In this document: piece after piece, positions 47,886-60,588 of the stretch
How the letters are laid out: each line of letters begins with the position of its first letter
How positions within the stretch are numbered: the stretch's first letter is position 1
Assembly: GCA_973895155.1 (NCBI GenBank)
Contig: OZ316893.1
Coordinates: forward strand, 22,754,001 to 22,818,000
DNA from: Marsupella aquatica
Lineage: Eukaryota > Marchantiophyta
Direction: 5' to 3'
DNA length: 64,000 bases
The notes under the pieces: model-generated
Told to the model about the DNA's origin: nothing
Database searches by the model: none
What the model saw: only the letters and a program-made list of their open reading frames with translations
Position numbers and translations under genes: made by a program

Positions 47886-50800
47886 TTTTTCCCGATCCCC
47901 TAAAGAGCTTCGGAAAAGCGTCTGTCTGATCATTCGATCTTCGAAGAAAAGATCATGACGTCGAGTGCACTCAGTCCAGACAGAGACAGTCCGTCAGTTC
48001 GAGTCTCCAGAGCGCGTCAATCAGACTGACTCCATTCCTCATCTATCTATGTCATTCTGCCCTGGCGAATTCGGTAGACTGTAATAAGTTGCTCCTTTGA
48101 TCGAGAGCTACTAATAAATAGCTAGGCTCTTATATGATCTCTCTCTCCATCTCTCTCTCTCTGTGTCCTCAGCAGCGAATGGAATGCTGCTCTCACCAAA
48201 CTCATGATTATGTCGTGTGACATCGTGGTGTTTGTTCATGATCCGTGAAGGTTCATAACTCCCCCAACGGCCCCTTCCTCTACTCCTCTGTCGGGCGGAT
48301 TGCCTGCAAAATTCGAATCATGTCCCTCACTCAGTGACGACCCAGTCCGACCCAGCTGCAATGCTGCTGTTGCACTAGTACCTTAGTCCTCACTTTCGCG
48401 GTCTTCAACAGCGAAGAATTAATTAAATCTTCTTCGCAGCAACTGCGATATGAATGCAGAATATTAGAGCCAAAATGTCCAATGAGAGGAGTGTTCCCCA
48501 TCTGCAGCCAAAACATTTTGCTGATTTCATATTTCAATTGAAAAATGCGTGTTCCAGAGCATTTCGCCATGTATACCTCTTTAAGGCTGTTTCGTATGGA
48601 TTTTAATTTCTTCTCAATCTCACCAAAAGACGGTAATGACCAGCATATTCAAGGCCAGCACAATCATTCTCCCAGGCTGACGCAACTGAAACTTTGAATT
48701 TATGCATAGGGCGCCAGAACACATTAATTAATTGTTTTATGAGCGAACCTAATTACTAATATGGTAGGTGAAGGCGTAAGGATTACCTGGCAGGAAGATA
48801 CATACTGTGAGCTCTCACTAAGTTGACGGTCCATAAGTGCAAAACCTGGGTAACTGCACACATCCTGCTCTTCCCTGTTTTCCATCCATTTGGTGAGTTT
48901 TTTCATTTTTTTTAAGTGCAAATAGGGCTGCTCTTGACTACAAATATCTAAGCACAAACCCTCTATAAAGTAAGGGTTCATGCACACTTATCAGAACACA
49001 TACTATTTTTCTTTTGGTTTGTGCTTATTGATAAGTGCAAGTCAATTCTATGTAAGTGCACAGTTGTACAACATACAAAGCAAGTCACAACATACAAGCA
49101 AGGCAAATTCTAAGTTGTTGCATTTATCGTGTGGTACAAACCCCAGTTAAGAAAGCACGTTTGGAATTATAGAGGGCAATATCCTGAATCCTTACTTACA
49201 CCTCACCCTCTGCTGGTTTTTTTCTTTACATTATAAAATAATGTGGCTAAATGGACAAGAGCACACAGTCTATGCTCTCACTAGCCAGCAGTGCTAGGCT
49301 TTTCCTTTTTCAGCCCACCCACTCCCACTTAGCCAAAGCCCCCAGTCTCCACCTTCCTTACCTTGGGCATTCCCCATCACCCCCTGCCCTCAGGAAATGC
49401 AGCTGGGATTTACCTCCCCACCTTGTATGGCCCTTATCTAGTAGTTGGTCACTCACTCAGCCAGACCTTATACTGACTGTTTGAACTTGCCGCAATAGTA
49501 AAAAACTCGGATGAATATTTAGTCCCCTGATCCTGATGTTGGGACATTTGCTTGGCAAAATTAGATCCTGGGCAGGGGAGAGATTACCACCCTCTTAAGA
49601 GATATATGGTTCCATGAGGTAGCCACCGTCCTGAGCTCATCCAATGGGTTGTCGCCACTGTACGTAGCTAACTGCCCTAATTTTAATTAAACAAACTGGC
49701 AGTAAATGTGGTTCTTTACAATGAGAAATATATGATATAGTTCAAGCAAGTTTTGTAGTAAATACACATGACATTAACAAAGGACTTGATGGGGCCCCTC
49801 GAGGGAAACAAACCCCCAACGAGGCTGGGAACAAGCAATATAGGCTGGGGAATGCATGTGGGGCCCCACTACCATGATGCTGGAGTTGTGATGTGCAGTG
49901 ACAGCTATGCCGAGACGAGGGAATGGGGGCTCTAGCAGGTGATGTAAGGGGTGGCAGAAAAAAGCCCCACTTTCACCTTGGGGGGCGGGGGGTTAGCTCA
50001 CTTTCAAAAGAAGGGGTCCTGCCACATGATACACACATCACTCCCTTTAGCTAAATCCTGAAGTATGATATGTATCGTGGAACAAGAGAATAATTTGTTC
50101 TTTCTTACTACTGATATTCATTTACGTCTTCCAATTCGGAAGACCTCCTATTCAGGCTTCTGAGCAGCAATCATGTCACAAACCGCTTTCCAACTACCGT
50201 ACTATCGATATCCCAAAGTGATGTCTCAGGTTGTGATTTCTGAGTCTTTTGACTGTGCGTGTCAGGACTGCATATGACTGAGCTGTGAGCTGCTGCTTCA
50301 AATTCTAGGGTCACCGACCAAGACTACGGTAGCGACGTGGGGTACAGAAAGGATTGTAGGAGTACGTACATGCGTAAATATAATACATCCGCTCCGAGTG
50401 CTGAAGACATACTAAATTCTTCTGGATCTGAACTTCTGAAGACTGCGGATCTATAGCGATCTGGATCGATGTCACGCCTTTCGAATTGAAGGCTATGAAC
50501 GGTTATGAACTTAGCCCCAATATCGTGCGCAGTTCCAATGCTCTCGATTTCGTGTAGTTGTATGAGTCAAGCGTTTCGAGTCGACGGCAAGCGTTATGGA
50601 CATCGCTATAGGGCTTTGTTATGAGAAGACAACGGCATACTTTGGGACATAATGATCATGAGATTGCATGAACACCCTACTGACTAGCAGCGCATTTGCT
50701 GTACATCTTCGAAATCATGGCGCTGTCACATGAGAGATGCAGCACGGTACGTGAGAATGAATGCGTGGCTGCATGCCGAAAGGGCTGCATTGGTGAACAG

Positions 50801-52210
50801 GCGCGATACATTCTAGCTGTGTACGGCGATAACTCGTTCGCACATGCGCGACCACCTGCTATGTACGTCCCCCCACTCCCATTTCCTGTTATCTCTTCAG
50901 AATGGTGTAATGAACTTTGCAACAGGCAAGGGAGCTTCTCGAACGGGTCGATCTTGAAAGTTCCTCATTTCTGCCTCGATAGATCTCTTTGTCAAGCACT
51001 AAAAAAACCAGCTCTTCCTCTCCAGACCAGACAATACGTAAAATGTCTGTACGTAAGTAACGGCTATGAGAGTTACCCACTTTTTGAACCCTTTGCACGA
51101 GAATTTGGGTAATGTTTAAAGTTCATAAGAGGGAAAGTGAATGTTAGCGAAGTGACAAATTTGATCCCGAACTAGCAGCTCGGTAAAAGTAATCCTCGTG
51201 CAGATCTTCCGAGACTCTTGACTTGGTACCGAAACTCGATTGCCATGACCCCGATCCCGGCAGCATGATCTGAATTCTGCCCCAAGTACAAATAAACTAT
51301 TCTCCAATATTCATGATTGTATCTCCTCGACGAAAAAATGTCTGCGATGAGCAAAGATGACATTGGAAAAGGATCATGGAAAGATCGAAGAGGACTCACG
51401 GCAAAATAATATAGTGCACATCTTGCCTCTTCATTCATATTGCCATTTGAATGCTTGCGATAGACTCGTACAGTAACCGCTCAAGCTTTTCGTTTCCTAC
51501 TATCAGGGGGACACCACAGAGCCAAGGTAAGGAGAAAGCTGCAGTGGGTGAAAGTTTCATTGATACGAATGTTTAGAAGACCATCTCGTCCAGGTCAGGC
51601 AGAAATGCCTGTAGCTATCTCTTTTCGAAGAACATTGAGGCAATGTAGGGACTGGTCTTTCTTGAAACCTTACCCTTTCCTTCACGGAGGAATCATTCAA
51701 GAAACAAGTCTGCCTACCTACCCAACATTTCAATTGGAATCCCATCCGGATCCAAGGACCATAATGTCGGCATCGGTCTATCGATTGATAGACTCTCGCC
51801 TACGAAAAAAAAACTTTGAAATGGTAAACCAATAAGTCCCTCAGGTGGTGATTGCAAGCTCTCCCGATCCTCGATCATGTTGGTCAGGAGTGGTGGATTC
51901 AGAACGACGAAGATTGATGCATGCACCCAAATATTGCTCGATCTCAAGGACGAGCTCTAGCCAGCGGCCGAGCTACCTACTCTAGCAACGATCCCTTCTC
52001 ATCCCGTAATAATCGGAAGGGGAATGACAAGAAGATCCAACTTTTATTGTTCCTGATGAAACGGAGTACGGAAGCAACTTCGATAAATCGCTACTGTAGC
52101 CACTCTCTTCAACGCGGGACGCTTAATGGGTGACAACGTTCCATGATATAAATGTACTGCTTGCTGATGTCAAACAAGGAGTTGTGGCGCCTAGCCAGCA
52201 AGTCAGCCAG
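47886..52210. other. Intergenic between satellite array and RALF gene 2
   Basis: No supported gene. A CT-rich microsatellite lies at about 48140-48166. A 138-codon plus-strand frame at 50696-51112 is Cys-containing but has no recognised motif or signal peptide. Minus-strand and plus-strand frames of 62-95 codons at 51548-51947 overlap each other and are unassigned. Confidence 0.45.
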
Positions 52211-52627
52211 CTAACCCCCCCTTGCACATCTCGTTATGGTGGAGCAGCCTCTAGTGTATGGATTGACAGGTCCACTTGCAGATTGGCAATTCGGAGTGTA
52301 GTAAGACCTGCCAGACTGAGGCGGACATGGAACGTTGTCGCCCGTTAGTGCCCCATAGCCAATATATGGGCTGCCAGACTGCAAAAGTCTTCTTCTCAAC
52401 TGGGCGCCGCCAGAAAGAGTGGCCAGCCTCAGACGTCCGATGCCGGTAGAAGAAACCTGATGCGAGGTGATGCTACTGCGCGCCCCAGTAGTAGTCGGTT
52501 TAGATTTGGTCAAGGAGGTCGCCGCCACGTCTACGGGCCCGCCATGATTACTGTTGTTCAGAAGGTAGAAGACGGAAAACGAAAGAAAAATAAGAAATGC
52601 TACGCTTTGCATTCCGTTACGATCCAT
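52211..52627 (-). CDS. RALF-like peptide hormone precursor 2
   Basis: 138 residues, intronless. Signal peptide about 1-25 (FLIFLSFSVFYLL core). Cleavage motif RRRL at 78-81, YIGYG at 88-92, and four Cys at 101, 114, 128 and 134. The C-terminus has the usual YTRGCSTITRC. Over 50 residues from YIGYG the mature region is 84% identical to RALF precursor 1 (8 differences), while the signal and propeptide regions are unrelated by eye. The two genes converge, 9 kb apart, which fits an old inverted duplication with selection only on the mature peptide. Function as for RALF 1: secreted ligand of CrRLK1L receptors. The ATG chosen gives the complete signal peptide. Confidence 0.94.
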   Translation of the reverse strand: MDRNGMQSVAFLIFLSFSVFYLLNNSNHGGPVDVAATSLTKSKPTTTGARSSITSHQVSSTGIGRLRLATLSGGAQLRRRLLQSGSPYIGYGALTGDNVPCPPQSGRSYYTPNCQSASGPVNPYTRGCSTITRCARGG

Positions 52628-55224
52628 ATCTCTCCTGTTGTAGATCGTGCCTTTGGTGGGACTAGGCGCCGATTCTCCCTATTTCCCAAGCGCCTCCTCC
52701 GCTTACCTCAGCTCGTCTGAATAAAGAACTAGCAACAACTAGTGTAGCTGTTTTGCTCCGCACAAAAGTGGGCTAGCACGCCTTGAAGACCGCTTCATAT
52801 TCTTGCACCTGGGAACGGATCTATGAGTTCACTCTGCACATAAGCTCCGAGGCATGTCACAGTCTATGAGCACTGCATTGTGGCGGTCAGCAAGAACCTC
52901 TGTCTCCAACTTCAGAGCGCAGTTCTGGGACAGGCCAACAACAAACTCAAAGCCGAATCATTTCCAATGCTCCACAGGCGGAACAAATCTGATTCCTCCA
53001 ATCCCAGCTCTCTCTGAAAAGCCTCAATTCTGTCGTCCAAGACTGACTCGACGCCCATTACCAGATCGACCATTCAATTCATGAAACGCCTCATTTTCCC
53101 CGACCAGACTCTACAGTGATCTGCATTGCCAAATAATCTGCCGACTATCAGCTCTCCCCACGCTCGTTCCTCTTCTGCTCACTCCTGGCTCTCGTCTCCT
53201 CTCAGTCCGATGCCGACCGTTTCCTCAAGGTGCTCTTCTAGCTGCTGCTCTCCAATGGTACTCGAACCATAGATTGAGAGGAACCATACATTATCGAGAG
53301 TGCCCACTAGAGGAGTGACCTCTCAACGAGGACAGGTCGAGGAGGAAGCATCATAATACCAAAACAGCAGCAGTCGAGCCTCGTCTCGACTCGACGAAGA
53401 TGGCACGACCACGTTCTCTTGAAGGCAGAATGCACTGTGGATTCGTTGCTGATGAGAGCAGTCGCTGGAGAAGACCACCTCTTCAGAGAAGACTCATCAG
53501 AGACTCAACAGAGACTTGGACTCGAGAAGACTCATCAGAGACTCAACAGAGACTTGGACTCGAGAAGACTCATCAGAGACTCAAAGAAGACTTCTCTCTC
53601 GAGAGAGAAAGAGACGATAGTGGAGAAAACTGCTGTCCTCTCTTTTACTCGTGTTGCCTTTCAGCTCACTCGCATCCGTTCCAAAAGTGGAAAGGGAAAG
53701 GTTACCTATAGTACGCTGTACGTGGTTTACCCGAGGTTAGGTTCGGTTTGGGTCGGTTACTCGGTTGGCTGGTGTCCGCTGTCGGGTACGGAAGCCTTCG
53801 GCCGTTTCGTCCCTCGCTCACGGCCCCTATCGCTCAGCCGAGCATATTCTCTCACATTCCCTCGTTTCTTGATCGTGGCCGTATAGATTACGCGATCGAC
53901 CGCGGTGGAAGCCAGCCTGTGATTCCCGTAACGAACGGAGGAGTCCTTCGGGAACCGTACTTTTTATGGGTCTCATCTCGGCCGTAGCTTTGATGCGATC
54001 CACCGTGCAATAGAGTCAGCATGGGGTCCGTACTTTATGAGTGGGACCGTGCCCGGACCCCAGCCCCGTCCCTCTGGCACGGACTTGACTGGTACCCTGG
54101 TCTGGTCTATTCTGTCGTGTGCTGTACCTTATAGTACCTGATATAGTACTGTACCTAACGGTACAAACCGTACGGGACTGTTTCTTGCCCGCTCCCGGTT
54201 TCCCCTCTTGACAAGGAGCCCTGGATAGTACTGTCTAGTACCGGGCCTGTCCCGAACCGGAATTCTGGCCCGGCCCGTTGCCCTGGGTAGGGTTTGTGCT
54301 GGTCGGTGGCTCGGGAAACTGCTCGAGGGACAGTACAGTCGACCTCGTCTAACTGCACCGTTTATAAGTGCATTTCGCGGATAATTGCAATGGACTTGTA
54401 GCAAACCCTGTCTAAGTGCACCTTCACCAGGCTCGTGACCAGCCTACCCGCTCATAAAAGCCTACAAGGTCATCATAGTCTAAGCAATACAGTCAGATAA
54501 TATGGTGTACAATATAATCTCAAATATGCTATGTGGTATGGTGTACCATATAATTTCAAATATGCTATGGGGCCATTAAGGGTTGTACGATATTTTTAAC
54601 GGCTCTTAGCTTGCCACATAAGTACCTTTAGGTACAATACTGTGTCCAACACAATTTCAAATAGGTTATGGGCAACTTTTTACAAAATGGGTTCTGACAG
54701 TACCTTCCTTACCATGTTCGGCCAGCCACCTGTTACTGCAACTTCAGCCCATAAGTGCAATACTTAGATAAATTCCCAGGAAGGAGCTTCTTCTCTTATT
54801 TTGCCATGTGAGTACACTTTTGGCAGTTTACAAGAGTGAGAAAAAAGCCCACTATTGCACAATTTTATGGGTTCAATATGTCTATAAGAGTCAATTTTTC
54901 TGTACTCCATAAGAGCAAAGTTTAGGATGTGCTCACATGTGGTGTGTGAAGGGATTCATGCACCAGGGACCTGACTTCTTCACTTTGTTTCCTTTATTCA
55001 AAATATTGCATTTTACTGATACTCTCATTGTAGAACTGACTTATCCAATTGTCCATAGTTGTTCAAATCGCACTGGTGTGAAATACTCTAGTAACTCATT
55101 ATACCGATACTCTAGTTCTATAACTCACTTATTTTCCATCAATGCATACTTTTCCAAATTGCACTTGTAATTCATACTCTAGCGACTCTTTGAAACAAGT
55201 TCAAATACATTTCTTCTGAATTCA
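52628..55224. other. Upstream of RALF gene 2, then intergenic
   Basis: 52628-53480 is upstream of the minus-strand RALF gene and probably holds its promoter. 53700-54400 is more GC-rich with many GTAC palindromes. At 54501 and 54537 TATGGTGTAC starts two copies of a 36-bp unit that includes TCAAATATGCTATG. No supported gene; open frames at 53400-53987 follow the 38-bp repeat and its flank. Confidence 0.5.
53488..53600. repeat. 38-bp tandem repeat, about 2.6 copies
   Basis: GAAGACTCATCAGAGACTCA starts at 53488, 53526 and 53564. Units run through ACAGAGACTTGGACTCGA; the third breaks off at AAAGAAGACTTC. Because 38 is not a multiple of 3, each copy is read in a new frame, yet two plus-strand frames stay open through all copies. 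Confidence 0.9.
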
Positions 55225-55745
55225 AATTGTGAAGTAGCTGTGTATCACCCTTTTAATGGTACCCCAGATTTAGAACTACAAAACATCCAAATGATTGAAT
55301 CATTTGATTTAGAAAAGTTGGAATGCCTACAAATGTAGAGAATATTTTCTCGGAGACCTAGGATAATCAAATCACAGAGATGTTAAACATTGTCAAACAA
55401 TTGCAATTTATAAGTTTCACAAATTAGAGCAATGGCTTCATCTTCTCGTGGTGAGAAAACCAATCACTAAGTCAATCCTTTTTTCGATTTGCAAAGTAGC
55501 TGTGTATCACCATTTGAATCATAAACCCCAAATGTCGAACTAAGTAACATGAAAGAATCATGTGATTTAGAAAATTTGGAACAGCCTACAAACATAGAGA
55601 ATTTTAACGTAAGATATTTACAAGACACAGATGTTAAACATTGTCAAAGGATCACAATTTATAGGTTTCACAAAAGCATTTGCTTCACCTTTCCAATCCT
55701 GAGAAAAACAATTGACAGGTGTAGAGGACTGAAATTGGTCAACTG
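55225..55745. repeat. 262-bp tandem duplication
   Basis: AGTAGCTGTGTATCACC starts at 55233 and 55495. Both copies run through TCATxTGATTTAGAAAA, CCTACAAA, AGATGTTAAACATTGTCAAA, CAATTTATAxGTTTCACAAA and GCTTCA...GAGAAAA. They are diverged (roughly 75-80% identical by eye) with small indels. A 125-codon frame at 55549-55926 begins in copy 2 and is unassigned. Confidence 0.85.
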
Positions 55746-57776
55746 GCCCTGTCCCATATCACTCCTGCTCCTCTACTTTTTCTGCTGGATTTGCAGTACT
55801 ACAAATGGATGTCTGTTTCTTGATCAGGATACCATCTTGTCTAGGAATCTTTCCGCCCACAAGTTCCCGGGCGAACTGAACATAAAGAGATACCGGCACC
55901 TCAGTAATTTTGCAGCCACAAAATGATCCCTAAAAATCCACATCCTTACCGATGTTCCTCGTTCCCTATAAATTTGGCCTACTAAGAAAGAGTTTTACTA
56001 TAAAACACACAAAGTAACAGGCAAGTGTAGTTCGAGAACCACTATCAGCTAACCTGCAAGAACCAGGCAGCCCTCGATTTTCAATCCAAATCCAAATAGT
56101 TTCTTCAGACATAACCTTGACGTGTCAATCTGATACCTTGAATAGCAACCTGGCCTTTCACCAGCGAATTAAAAGTACAAAGAATCATAGAGAAGTTGAC
56201 TAGCTGGATGCGGGAAGACTCGAGTGATGAGATTGTGATTACGATGGGGATACTAGCTACAGTCTGTACCTCCCGAATCAGTGGCTCAAGTTGAGTCTTC
56301 AGTAGGACTTCTGAAACTGGAGCTGAACTGGACTCGCATTACGGTGTCTAATGTCCTGTTTCCCGTTTCTACATTTCAAATGCCAAACAAGTTTCACACA
56401 GTCTCAAGTAGCTAAAACAGGAAATGACATAAAACTCCACATACATATACAACATCCAAAGACGTCCCTAACCCTCAAGTTCTCTCTCTTCTTCGGACCC
56501 CCGTTCGGACCGAGGGAGCTCGGGCAAGCGCAGCTACTGTAGTTTCGCAGTGAGATCGTTGTTCCTTTGATAGAACCTGCAACAATCTATCAACGCAAAT
56601 TTTCTCTTGAACAGATGATGAGAGCAGTTGACCGTAACACGACAGAGTCCAGGTTGTGTGCGCAGCTTGCAAGGAGAACGTTTCCGTAAATGATGTCCAA
56701 GGAGGAGAGTTTCCGTCCAAAATCCACATCGAAGGCAGCCTAATTGTCCTGAACTGGACCCAGACTAATTGATCGAGGCAGGCTACAGGGGAATTCGAAG
56801 GACTGCATGACATAGAACCCCGCATAGAACAGTTTCAATGATGACGGCGATGTGCGGGTTTCCTTACCAAGCATTCTGTCAGCTTCAAATCGAGTAACCA
56901 AAGTCTTAATACTTGTATGGTGGGATCACCCGAAGGCTTGTGAAGCTCGTAGGGGGAGTCATATCACGAAGACAGGATTGCAAGTATTGATTATTGGTTA
57001 TCATACTCGATCTTGTTTTGACAAAATTCTACAACAGTAGAGAAACTCAGAGATGTTTCTATCAACTTCATTACAGCTTTCTCTGACGTTGGCGGTTTTA
57101 GAGTTCAGGATCGAATTTAACAATAGTCAATCCACAGAATGTCACTAACTACGGTAGAGACGAGGGACCGTATGGAAGGCCTGACGAGCTTGCAGATTCC
57201 ATTGTTGCACCTTGCTGCGGCGCCGATTAGTCACAACGGGTCTCAGGAAGAAGCAGCCAAGCAGAGAGCAGAAGAGTACAATAGACAATTGGGCTGCAAA
57301 TCTTGCCGAGGTTACGAAAATCCAATTGATCGCACCCATGGCGAGCCTCGGAGAAAGGCGATCTCTTGTCGCCCTTAGGAATTGGGCCCTTCGAGTCCAA
57401 AATTCTGCAACTAGCCCTGGAATGGGCAAGTGGTCAGTTCCATCCTCGTCATGATTTCAGACCACAATAATTCAAAATAGTGTGGGCTTTGAATGAGGGA
57501 AAGCACAAGGTTGCGCTGTGCTCCTCCTCGAACAGTTCTCTCTCAAATGCAGCGAGGATGTAGCTGCTATATGGTGAATCTACCTTTCACATTTTGTCTT
57601 ATTTAAATTTTGTGTCATATATTTCTATTTCAATGTGGCTTAACAAGGGGCAGCCTTTGTATCATAGACATTTTAAATTAATTTTTAGACCCCTTTTATT
57701 TTAGGTATTCTAAAGTATTTAAACTTCTTTTGGCTGCCCCCTTATAACTTTTAAAGTTAGTGATCTATTAGAGACT
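55746..57776. other. Intergenic with dispersed repeat copy B
   Basis: 57566-57745 is the partner of the dispersed repeat at 12451. The remaining open frames (up to 116 codons, on both strands) have no recognisable domain. A 94-codon minus-strand frame at 57145-57429 includes one hydrophobic span, but nothing else supports it. Confidence 0.5.
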
Positions 57777-59530
57777 AGCCCAATGCCCGTGCGTTGCACA
57801 AAAGATGTCGAGTTGAAAAAAGACGTCGAGGAGAGAAAAGATGTTGAGGTGAGCAAAAGATGTTGAGGTGATAGAAGATGTCGAGGAGAGAAAAGATGTC
57901 GAGGAGAGAAAAGATGTCAAGGAGCAAAAAAATGTTGAGGAGAGAAAAGATGTTGAGGTGAGAATAATGTCGAGGTGAGTTAAGATGTTGAGGTGATAAA
58001 AGAAGTAGAGGTGATAAAAAGATGTCAAACTAAGAGCAAAAAATGGTCCAAATGATAAACATACGTCCAGGAGAGAAAAGATATTGAGGAGAGAAATAGA
58101 TGTTGAGATGAGAAAAAACTAGAGGAGAGAAAACATGTCTAGGTGAACAAAAGATGTTGAGGAGAGAAACATGTGCAAAGGAGAGAAAAAGATTTTGAGT
58201 AGAACAAGAGATTTTTTTAATTTTTATTTTTGAGCAGAAAAAGATGTAAAGTAGAGCAACAGATTTTGAGGTGAGAAAATAAACTTGACACTTTTTCCAC
58301 CCCTTACCTGCGACCGGATGGGGCAAGATGAAGCCTCTCCCTCCCTCTTTTCTCATCCATGTGCCCCCCCTTCCCCTTTCTCCTTGCCTCTCCTCCTCTT
58401 TGCTTTGCTTCCAAGGCTTTCTTTGGGACAATAAAAGTCAAATTTTGTGAGACAATTGTGATGAAAAACCATAGAAATATTTGTTATAGTTTATGGGTGT
58501 GAAGTCTCATTATTTTGGCACAATATATATATATAGAAATAGCCTGATGCCCATGCGTTGCCCATAAGATGTTGAGGTGAGAAAAAAACATTGAGGTGAG
58601 GAAAAGATATGGAGGAGATAAAAAGATGCTGAGATGAGAAAAATATGTCCAGGAGAGAAAAAGATGTTGAGGTGAGAAAAACGTTAGAGGAGAGAAAAAA
58701 ATGTCAAGGTGAGAAAATGATATTGAGGTGAGGAAATCATGTCCATGAGAGAAAAAAATGTGAAAATTATGAAAATATGATGCTGAGATGAGTAGAGATG
58801 CCAAGAAGAGAAAATATATCAAGGTGCATGAGAAAATGCTGAGGTGATAAAAGATGTTGAGGAGAAAAAAGTGCAGTGAGAAAGGAAAGATGGCAAGATG
58901 AAAAAAAGATGTCAATGTGAGATTGAAAAGATAAAAGGTATCAAGCTGCGGAATTAACACTTTTACACACTACATGTAAGAAAATGTGTATACCAATGCC
59001 TCGAATGGTAACATACCATCCTTGGGTGATACAAGTTGTGGGTTTGGATCCCACTACTCATAAAAAAACATGTAACTAAAAAGTGATTGAGAGATCTTTT
59101 TCGTTAATCTTAGTAGAGATGCTTTAGCAGGACTTCCTTAAAACCCTATCTAAGCATATATTCCTATCTATTCCAAGAATGATTATCCGGAACCAAGTAA
59201 TTTTTTTGCAGTTCCCATATAGAAGCAAAATGATAATAATTTTCGAAATAGTCTAATTATTTTCATGAGTTTGGGTTGGCACCGGTAAAAATCTGTAAAA
59301 GTTGAGATAGATTCAAAAGCTCGTGTGGCAGACAGAATCTAGTTGGTAACTAAATATTAATATGTATCTATATTTATATCATTGGGGTTAGGAAAATATC
59401 TCAAGGAGAGAAAACATGTCAATATGATAAAAAGTAGTTGAGGAGATAAAAGATGTCAAGCTGAGAAAAATATGTCAAGGTGAAAAAAATTGCCAAGTTG
59501 AGGCAAAGATATTGAGGCAATGTATGTCCC
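57777..59530. repeat. GA-rich minisatellite in three blocks
   Basis: Blocks at about 57790-58290, 58560-58945 and 59395-59525 are built from diverged 15-21 base units such as AAAAGATGTCGAGGAGAG and GATGTTGAGGTGAGAAAA. Two blocks begin after a shared leader: AATGCCCGTGCGTTGCACAA at 57781 and GATGCCCATGCGTTGCCCAT at 58546. The plus strand is almost pure purine, so the minus strand gives long Ser/Phe/Leu-rich open frames that are not genes. Between blocks two and three, near 59000-59050, is a tRNA-like GGGTTTGGATCCCAC motif. Confidence 0.85.
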
Positions 59531-60588
59531 AAGGTGCTATTGTGAAAGCAATGTTGTGGCAAGGGTGAGAGCATGGGATCGAGGGAACGCAAGACAGGGG
59601 CGGCTGGGGTGTTACAGGGTCAAGTGTGGTCGCCCTTAGCTATATGGAGGGAGATAAATTCACATTTTTTTCCTTTTTTCTTCAATCTCCTCTTCTGTGC
59701 CCTTCCTTTCTCTCCTTCCAGTCTCCCATCCTGGCTCTTTGGCACCCCCCTCCCTTTCCAACATGATTAAGAAAGAGAAGAAGAATCAACATGCATGGAG
59801 CAAAGATAAATGATCTCTCAGAAAAATGAAAATTTCTCTTCTCCTTAGCAAAAAAACAAAACAAATCTGACACCAATGTTATGCACATGTCATTTTTGAA
59901 AGTAGTTAGCCAGCACATGTATTTTGTAAACACCTACTTTAAGAGCAAAAATATCCATGGTATTCACTCTCATAGGTGATGATCCCTTTCACTCAATCCA
60001 AGGGTGTCAAAATCATTGAAATATATTGATGGTATTGGTTTGTTCCTTCCTTTTCCACTTTTGTAGATTGCACCAACTCTTTGAGATGGGATAGTTTTTT
60101 ATAATGTGATTTGAAATATGACATATATAGAAAGTAACCCATTGCCCTAACTTTGCATTGCACATTTGTCCTTATAACCATTTTATTGTTACAATCATTT
60201 ATCACTCCGGCCATTTCATTGTTGGGGCCATTGTGTCTTGGGTCAATAAGGTTATTGTAATAAAGAATATAGGATTGAATGTTAATGTAACCTGGAAAAA
60301 GTACTTTCACTACTCCTAGTAGACTTAATTTTTTCCACTTCCCTATAAATCATCCCTTTTGAACTCACAACTTAATTTGTATTGTAGGTTGCCTATACTT
60401 CTTACTTTACGTGAATGGGGCAATCATGTGGGGTCTACTTAGATTTTCTTGTCAGACCCATCTACCCATGAAAGCCACATGTCAACTCAATTCCCAATAA
60501 CCTTTGTATAGATGTTTGTATATGAGTCTAGGTGTGGGTGGAAGCCCATGGATCCGTGCCTCAGGCTAGGACAAGCTCAGTCTTTATT
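59531..60588. other. Intergenic, left flank of copia element
   Basis: AT-rich sequence with only short unassigned frames (up to 105 codons, minus strand 59993-60310). No supported feature. Confidence 0.5.

Noticed and set aside
47275-47958. Open frames of 71-89 codons on both strands
   Set aside because: Side effect of the 70-bp satellite, some units of which are 69 or 72 bp.
51714-51947. Minus-strand frame ending in DPDGIPIEMLG, like the last strand of a glyoxalase (VOC) domain
   Set aside because: Only this short motif matches; the preceding residues do not form a VOC module and the overlapping plus-strand frame is equally open.
57768-58960. Long Ser/Phe/Leu-rich minus-strand frames
   Set aside because: Complement of a purine-rich minisatellite; the composition alone keeps them open.
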